Source: Mesocentrotus franciscanus
Lineage: Eukaryota; Echinodermata; Echinoidea; Camarodonta; Strongylocentrotidae
NCBI GenBank assembly: GCA_037976565.1
Contig: CP137668.1
Span: forward strand, 8,368,496 to 8,432,495
DNA length: 64,000 bases
Direction: 5' to 3'
Positions within the stretch are counted from its first letter, which is position 1; every line of letters begins with the position of its first letter. Below the pieces are notes generated by a model, which saw only the letters and a list, made by a program, of their open reading frames with translations, did no database searches and was not told where the DNA came from. This document shows positions 57,166-64,000 of the stretch, piece after piece. Position numbers and translations under genes: made by a program.

Positions 57166-57209
57166 TGACGTCATCCATGGTATAGTGCACTATACCATGG
57201 ATGACGTCA
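57166..57209. promoter_or_regulatory. Perfect 44-bp palindrome with two CRE-type sites
   Basis: The left arm 57166-57187 is the exact complement of 57188-57209. Each arm begins or ends with TGACGTCA, the full CREB/ATF consensus, and the centre is TATAGTGCACTATA. Binding is an inference from the motif. Confidence 0.7.
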
Positions 57210-57345
57210 TATATATGCGATCGATCAAGATCAATATGCTATCGGTCGCGGTACGCTCTGCTCTCACTGCGCTCTACACTATTTCAGTGACAGTTAACAT
57301 TAATATCATTATTATTTTTTTTATGAAGGTTGGTTTGAAAAATAT

Positions 57346-57480
57346 AAAACAAATATATCATGCACTATTTCAAGCCACTAGTGAAATTATGGATTCCTCG
57401 GCGACAGAAATAGCACTATTTAGTGCCACCTCGATCCATAATTTCCACTAGAGCCTCTCAGTGCATGGTATATTTGTTTA
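57346..57480. repeat. Inverted repeat (135 bp)
   Basis: AAACAAATATATCATGCACT at the left mirrors the right end near GTGCATGGTATATTTGTTT. GTGAAATTATGGAT also pairs with ATCCATAATTTCCAC. It is probably a small foldback element. Confidence 0.65.
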
Positions 57481-57957
57481 TTATCGTTACTATGATAATG
57501 ATATTGGATATTTAATAGCGCATCCTCTCCAAGGCGATATACCCCGGCTCTAGCTACAGGGCTCTGATCATAGTCCTCACAGCATTCAACTAATTCTTTA
57601 AAGGCATCGTTTAACAATGTTAAATCTGAGATGCACGGCCCTACGTGTTATCAGTGTCTGTGATATGGTGTAATATTGAAGCCCTAAAAAATTCGCGCTT
57701 CAAAATGATCAAGAAGTGCCTCAAAAGTAAAAATCTTTGAGTGACCGGTTTTACCATACTCGTATGCCCCAATAAACTGTAGTGTTATGAAAACCGTTAG
57801 GAAAACGCAAACTTTGGTTTCGATTTCCAATCATAAATATCTTGATAATCAGACAGGCGATCGGCTTGTAAAAGTCATGGGGTTCCTGACTGACCTTAAG
57901 GTTTATAATTATCATTGCAGCATGAGCTAAATCCAGGATTTTGTTTCAGAAACTGAG
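57481..57957. other. Non-coding stretch with SINE-tail similarity
   Basis: 57500-57600 (CCCCGGCTCTAGCTACAG and neighbours) resembles the 3' body of the SINE at 30527-30808. Otherwise nothing is seen. Confidence 0.3.
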
Positions 57958-58110
57958 ACAAAGTTACCGGATCCCTTTAAAACCGGTACTCATTTAACAC
58001 CTGCGTGAAGAGTGGCAAATGTAAATCAATGTCTTTCAAAAGCTCGAACCCGCGACCTTCCCATATCCAGTCAAGTGTTTACAACACTCGACTGCGACAC
58101 CTGTATAATC
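57958..58110 (-). mobile_element. tRNA-SINE head, partial
   Basis: On the minus strand a GTGTCGCAGTCGAGTG A-box region and a GGTCGCGGGTTCGAGC B-box are followed by CATTTGCCACTCTTCACG, matching the SINE at 30527-30808. Confidence 0.6.
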
Positions 58111-59274
58111 ATGCGAATGTAATCTTGTCGGGTTAGGTGTCCACGAGTAAATAGTCCAAGTAAGCGATCTTCCGGGGATAATAGTCCAGGAACTCTTACG
58201 AGTGATCATGACATTATCGTGTAACAAAATATTTTATGAACTAATCAAGAAACGCAGTATATTGTCTATGAATTCTTTGAAATGAGTTATGTGTATTGAG
58301 ATTAATTAAAATGTATTTAGAGGCTTCAGCGTCCGAAAAAGAAATTTAGAGGAAGAGAAAACAAGAAAGAATCCGAATCTGGAAAAGCTATTCGAATTTT
58401 TCCATCTTCTTCAAAAGTGCCTCTACCCGTCAAAATTGAATCTCAATTGTTTTAGCGTATTTACGCAGTGAGCTGCCGGAAATTATTTATGGATTTGGAA
58501 ACTGTCTTCATCATCAATTTAATGCATCTCCGTGACTATAGTTGTAGCGATGAAAGAGTGAAAAGATAGGGTGTTTAAAATCATCTACAATCACCACGAG
58601 CGTTTCTTTTTTAAGATCCTGAAGATGGCAAGTTTAGTGAGACAGAGAATCAATCTCTTGGTGATTTTGTGAAGCAGTATCTTCAAACGCTTTCAAGGTT
58701 GGAACAATAACTTTTTTCATCGCATTTATCCCGGGCATTAATGGTTGGATAAGTAGGACGCCTGGCTGGGTTTCCTATATTCATTGTGCATGAAAGAATA
58801 TCGTTATAAAAATGATAAAAAGAGACGTCTTATGACCACATATCGTTAGAGAATTAAGGTACCAATATAAACGAATTGCATATGCCTTGTTAAAACCTAA
58901 CCTAAACCTAAATAAAACTAACACTTTTTTCTTTACCCCATCTCTTATATTCTGACAGATGATACGAAAACATAAGGAATGTAATATTCTTTACAATTAA
59001 AATGTGAAAAATGTTTAAAGCGAGAATAGAATGCAGCCATCTAAAATATGAAACGAGGAAAAAAAATGATGGATGATTATCATTAAAGACAGAAGGGAGC
59101 AGGCAATGTGAATACTACAGTCTGTACGTGAAATAAAGCAATATAGTCATGCCTTTGACACTAAGTATAAAGCCAACACAAATATTTTTCACTGTATCTT
59201 TAAACAAAATCAGAAGAAAGTGCTTTCACCATTCTTTTTCAGATGGCATTCCCATAATGGATTAAAAACAGCTG

Positions 59275-59280
<6 letters not shown>
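58111..59280. other. Non-coding stretch
   Basis: No gene or repeat is recognised. Confidence 0.3.

Positions 59281-59307
<27 letters not shown>
59281..59307. repeat. (TA)n microsatellite
   Basis: About 13 TA units. Confidence 0.95.
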
Positions 59308-59595
59308 GCTGCTGAACTAATCAGATGGCGGTTTGGGAAAACACAAGAGACACCAGCGAAAACGACATGCATTACGCAATAGGATTTGGCGTGAAAGTGA
59401 CCTTGCGTCTTGGTACATTATCTAAAGACAAGTATTACAAAATGTGCCGTCTTTACCAGATGTGTTGGGCTGAATAATGTATCTCCGTAATAATTACGTG
59501 GTAATGATTTGGTTACCGACCAACACCATTCATGGCCTCGCAGCCCATCGGGTGTGATCAGGAGTGACGGAGAAAATGGAAAGACCGAGAGAAAG

Positions 59596-59675
59596 AGAGG
59601 GAGAGAGAGAGAGAGAGATACATTAATGCAGCTTTGCCAGTGTGTGTACAATCTTATACCACGCCCATCACCTTT

Positions 59676-59715
<40 letters not shown>

Positions 59716-59952
59716 TATCCTGCCCCTTTCTCTCATCCCTTTCTTTTGACTTATCTTTTACTTTCTTCTTTTCCATCATTTATTCGGCAAAACCATTTAC
59801 CAATTTAATCAAAGACCTACAAGAGTTGAAAGTACTGAGATTACAAAATCTTCTTCATCTGTTGATCCCTTCTTCTCGTTCCTACTCCCACTTCTCTCTC
59901 TCTCTCTCTCTCTCTCTCCTTTCCTCTTCTCCTTCCCATAATTACCCCGCCC

Positions 59953-59987
<35 letters not shown>

Positions 59988-60062
59988 CTTCCCCCTTCTC
60001 TTTCCAATAATTACCCACTCTCTCTCTTTCTCTCTCTCTCTCGCTCTCTCCCTCTCGTTGCT
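59596..60062. repeat. (GA)n and (CT)n microsatellites
   Basis: A short GA run lies at about 59600-59618, then CT runs at about 59680-59710, 59896-59918, 59956-59987 and 60016-60045. The long serine/leucine and arginine/glutamate frames are artefacts. Confidence 0.95.
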
Positions 60063-60550
60063 CCCTCCCTGACGTTGTTTCAATGCCTTCGTATTTTTAT
60101 CTTTATTTTTATCTCTTTCATCATCAATCAGTTGCTTTCTGTTTCTCCTTCTCCTTGAGCATAACTCTTCAACAAGAGAAGCAAAAGAAATAGCAAAACG
60201 TCCTACCACCAATCTTTAGCGATATCTTACTGATATCTAACTAAATCCATCTCGCCCTTGTAGCCGCTGTAAATCCGCCATATTGGGTTATTGGAATGAT
60301 ATTTATAAGGGAATGAGGGATTGGGTCTACATTGCCAAAACATCCCGGTTAGGTAACATCCATAATACCACCGCCCACTGTCAACCAGGTCAGAGGATTA
60401 CATAAACGAAATGCCACTTATTTACAGTCAACTATATGATAGCCTGTAGGTCTAAGCCTTTTAAACGGACTCAATGTCAAGAATATACCCATAATTATAT
60501 CGTATTTTGGAGAAAGAAGGACGTTAACTCATTTGCTTTAACACAGACCA

Positions 60551-61420
60551 GGGGGGTGTTTCACAAAGACTAAATCGACTTTAAGTTGGACTTAAAGGGC
60601 AATCCAACCCTTGTATTAAGTTGATTTGTATGAAAGCAGAAAAATAACAGAAACAGAATGGCAAAAGTTTGAAATGAATCGGACCAATAGTAAGGAAGTT
60701 ATGAATGTTTGAAATATGAGATCACTAATTCTATGCGAATCTCAAATTGGTAGTTTGGTCAGTGGATTGTGACGTAGGACGAGGACTACTCTCCCATTTG
60801 CCGTGTACACAAATATCATTAATTTTTGTTTTTTCTCGTAAGTTCCTTCTCCCTTGGGGCACTACTTAAAATATATTGTAGATAGCATATTAATAAAAGG
60901 TCCTCTAAAAAGAATAAACCCTCATGAGCCATGAATTTTTGAAAAATTTAAATTTTAGTCATTTTATATGTTGGAACAGATGGGAAAGTAGTCCGACACT
61001 ACATCGCATTGACATTACCGCTTCAGCCAACTTGAAGTGCCCATACGTATAGTGATTACAACTTTCAAAAATTCATAACTTTCTTATATTTAGTCAGATT
61101 TATTTGAAATTTTCAACAGTTTGCTTCTCTGATTTTCCTGCTTTCTTTTAGAGTAGTTGTCTATTTGGGTTGGATTTCCCTTTAAGTATAACAGGCCGTT
61201 CGTGCCATTGTTTGCTCTCACCATTATGATCTTTAGATACTATTTTTTCCTTCAATAATGAATTATCAAAAAGTGTAAGTTTTGTAGATTTGTTACCATG
61301 ATTTGTACGTCCCTTGAGAGACCAATGCCAGTAAATAATGATAGCAAACAATAGCATGAACGGTCTGCTATACTTAAGTCCAACTTAAAGTCGATCTTAG
61401 TCTTTGTGAAACACCCCCAG
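60551..61420. mobile_element. Foldback MITE with GGGGGTGTTTCACAAAGAC ends (outer element)
   Basis: The left arm GGGGGTGTTTCACAAAGAC and the right arm GTCTTTGTGAAACACCCCC (with one mismatch) are inverted. The homology continues inward through GACTTTAAGTTGGACTTAAG and, after removal of the inner element, through TATAACAGGCCGTTCGTGCC to AGCAAACAAT on the other side. Confidence 0.8.
60596..61181. mobile_element. TTAA-flanked MITE nested in the outer foldback (586 bp)
   Basis: TTAA borders (60592-60595, 61182-61185) interrupt the left arm of the outer element. The ends AGGGCAATCCAACCC and GGGTTGGATTTCCCT are inverted. Internal words (AGCAGAAAAATAACAGA and ATAACTTTCTTAT) match the MITE at 39416-40157. 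Confidence 0.8.
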
Positions 61421-62024
61421 ATGTCTTTCTGGCTCTGGTGATAATTATCCTTTACTAACGAGGCACCATTCCTTCAATCGCATAAAATAAGAGTTTATAA
61501 AACGCGATCCGTGCACGTGACAAGGTCAAACGAATTGACGCTAAGGCCTACGGTTAAAACATTCAAATGACAACCTTTCATTCGTCCTATCGATGTCATA
61601 ATTGCCGGACTATCGGGTGTCGTGAATTTATAAAGACAAGTCCAACTCAATCAATTCTTTTCTTGAATAAATAATTCAGTTCGGGATGTAATTCATCACG
61701 AGTCGTTGCCAGTTAAGGGCCTACTTGAAGAGCTTCTCATTACGAAATGGGAGACGCGATGCGGATAGGCAGTGCACCACTCAAAAATGCTGCGACTGTC
61801 TTGTTAAAGCCAGGATACAGTTGTTAAGATGTTCATGTATTATTTACAATGTCTGTGGTAAAGTAACTTTAGACCAGAGGTAGTACTGATCTTCTGTCGG
61901 TCTCCTCTCATTTTTCCTCTTCCACTTTCTCTTCCTTCCTCTAACTAAATCCCTGTGATTCTTCTCTTTCCTAGATGTATTTCTCGCATATAGCTACTGT
62001 CTTCTTCTGTCTGCCTGTCTGTGT
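61421..62024. other. Non-coding stretch
   Basis: No gene or repeat is recognised. Confidence 0.3.
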
Positions 62025-62086
62025 GGCGTGTGTGCGTGTGTGGGTGCGTGTGTGTGTGTGTGTGCGTGTGCGGGTGTGTGCGTGTT
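62025..62086. repeat. (GT)n imperfect microsatellite
   Basis: GTGT units are interrupted by GC and GGG. Confidence 0.92.
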
Positions 62087-63486
62087 GTGTGTTTCTATAT
62101 ACGTAACTCCACATTGTTTTATGGCTGGGTTTTCTGTCACATGTCTATTCATTTGGCAACATTTTACTCGTTAGGTAACATTCAGCACTTATATTTTGGA
62201 TTACTAGTAACATGATACTCTTTCTTTTTTCATATTAATGTTCGCCTCCGAATATAGATGCATGTCAAACTTCTTGACTCTACTTCAGATGCGTTTTTTC
62301 TTCTTTAACTTTGTACACTCCCTACTATTAATTCATTTAATGCTCTGCCGTTTGCTTTCAAATTAACAAGTTCATGGTTTACTAGTATCTATTTTTAGAA
62401 ACTTATTTCATAGTCTGTTTGTCAGTCCAATCAAGAAATTTGCTGTATCATCCTTTTACCTTACTACACATACCTCTCTTTGCCTTTTAATTCATTTGGC
62501 GTAATGCCATGATTGTAAACATATCAGATGTATAATGATAACTTGTAATTGGTGTCTTTTTATAGGACGAAAGGAACAGAGAAAGGCAGCGTCTTAGACA
62601 TTTTTTTGCAAAAACAACAAGAACTTCCTTTCTATTGTCTTGCATACCTGCATAAACACCATATTCAGGCATTTTAATATGATTTTAAAAATCCTTCGAT
62701 ATAAAGCCTCACATTATAGCAAAGAATTATACCCTTTTCCCTTAGTTCTTGTGTGTTTGACTTCGGCTTGTGTTTATATTTGCGTTTCACTCTGAAGAGT
62801 GCAAGATGAAAAGCTATTCCATCTGTACTTAAGCTGAATTCAATATTCTGTCGGAGCTGATGATAATCGGGTTTGGTGGATACGCTCAAAAGAAGAAAAA
62901 AAGTAATGTCTCAGTGAGTTCTCCCCGAGCGGTAATTCGCTTCATTTATGGTGCTCATCCCGTAAATTATAATATGCCCCATTAAATTTGTGCCCACCTC
63001 GCGGCAAATTTAGACCCCAACAGGCACCTAACAAAATAATGTTACAATCTCCTTTCCCCCTTTTTTGTGAGAGAATATTTTGTCGGAGAAGTAAAACGTT
63101 ACCCAAAAGAAATGTGAAGACCCCCAACCGGAAGAATAAAAAACAACAAGATAAAGACACTCAATTTGAAACAGAAACGGAGAAAGGGCAGGCATGGAAC
63201 ATGAAAAAGGGGGATGTCGATTTTGAGAGAATTAAATAATACAGTACGTTAGTGATCAATTATTAAAAAGAAACTCTCAAGCCATTGTTTTACTCAGTAT
63301 CCATGGTAACCCATCTGATTTGAGATTATGAATCCAAAAGGAATGATACGAGTTTGGTGATCGGATATGAGCGGATATAGAAACATTTTGAGAATTTGGA
63401 ATATTTATAACTACATCAATCTTCTTTTTTAGTTGCCAGATGGTTTAATTCATTTACAATACATTTATGTATGATAATTGACTTCA

Positions 63487-63506
<20 letters not shown>
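62087..63506. other. Non-coding stretch
   Basis: No supported gene. Overlapping open frames at about 62942-63239 on both strands have no recognisable domain. Confidence 0.3.
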
Positions 63507-63643
<137 letters not shown>

Positions 63644-64000
63644 AATCAATAAAATAATAACAATCATGACTATAATAACAATAATGATACGTAAAATTTT
63701 GCATAAAACTTGCAGAAAATAACTATATCACAAATTTTGAAAATGGGCAACAAAATTGCAATATTTTTCTATTAATTTTGCAGAAATTTCGCCCGAAATT
63801 TGTATTAATTTTGCAAAAAGTTGGTAGATACTTTGAAGGAATTTCGGGCAATACAATTTACGGAGAAACAGAAATTCACCAAACCCTTTCCATCTCCGTT
63901 CCTTCACCGCGGACATACAAACGCATGAAGTGACGACTTAGAGACGATCTCCCGTCCAATTAACTCACCGTGATGTGATCACCAGGAATAAGCATCAACT
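63644..64000. other. Non-coding end of window
   Basis: Nothing is recognised. 63770-63850 has repeated AATTTCG and ATTTTGC words on both strands. Confidence 0.3.

Overview
This is a window of animal (eukaryotic) DNA, most likely from an echinoderm and probably a sea urchin. Genes are sparse, introns follow GT-AG rules, and microsatellites are dense. LINEs, tRNA-headed SINEs and foldback (MITE-like) elements are abundant and nested, and there is a local expansion of small lineage-specific rhodopsin-like GPCRs, as is known for sea urchins. The species call is an inference; no marker gene fixes it.

Region 1 (about 0.2-3.4 kb) is one decayed minus-strand LINE. It still carries recognisable reverse-transcriptase motifs and is interrupted by two younger insertions: a foldback element with tRNA-like arms and a 14-bp target duplication, and a TA-flanked mariner-type MITE.

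Region 2 (3.6-29.9 kb) is a plus-strand cluster of class A GPCR genes and relics. A triplet of receptor types, here called A, B and C, occurs three times in the same order (A-B-C, A'-B'-C2, A''-B''-C3), followed by a relic E and a fourth type D. Coding is split into exon 1 (N-terminus, TM1, TM2) and exon 2 (TM3-TM7, tail), joined by a phase-0 intron, with a likely 5' UTR splice acceptor just before the start codon. Only C (8244-9673, 283 aa) and D (28529-29885, 289 aa) are intact. C2 and C3 each carry a single-base frameshift. All A, B and E copies are broken. Segments 8.24-13.88 kb and 15.14-20.78 kb are nearly identical. C and C2 nevertheless differ sharply in ECL2/TM5 and ECL3.

Region 3 (30-38 kb) is mostly intergenic or intronic. 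It holds one convincing isolated minus-strand exon encoding an LDL-receptor class A domain (30227-30379), a tRNA-SINE, a weak minus-strand TM7-like fragment, microsatellites and a striking 190-bp hairpin.

Region 4 (38.4-50.4 kb) is the same roughly 5.75-kb sequence twice, separated by exactly 500 N. The copies meet the gap in the way expected of two overlapping contigs or haplotypes scaffolded in tandem, so this duplication is probably an assembly artefact.

Region 5 (50.4-64 kb) has no recognisable gene. It contains a second 3' end of the region-1 LINE family, a long pyrimidine-rich tract carrying a complete 193-bp SINE whose head resembles the 7SL/SRP Alu domain, a SINE split by a MITE, a perfect 44-bp palindrome with two TGACGTCA sites, a TTAA-flanked MITE nested in another foldback element, and many microsatellites.

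Functionally, the only likely active products visible are two short seven-transmembrane receptors and one LDLa-containing protein of which a single exon is seen.
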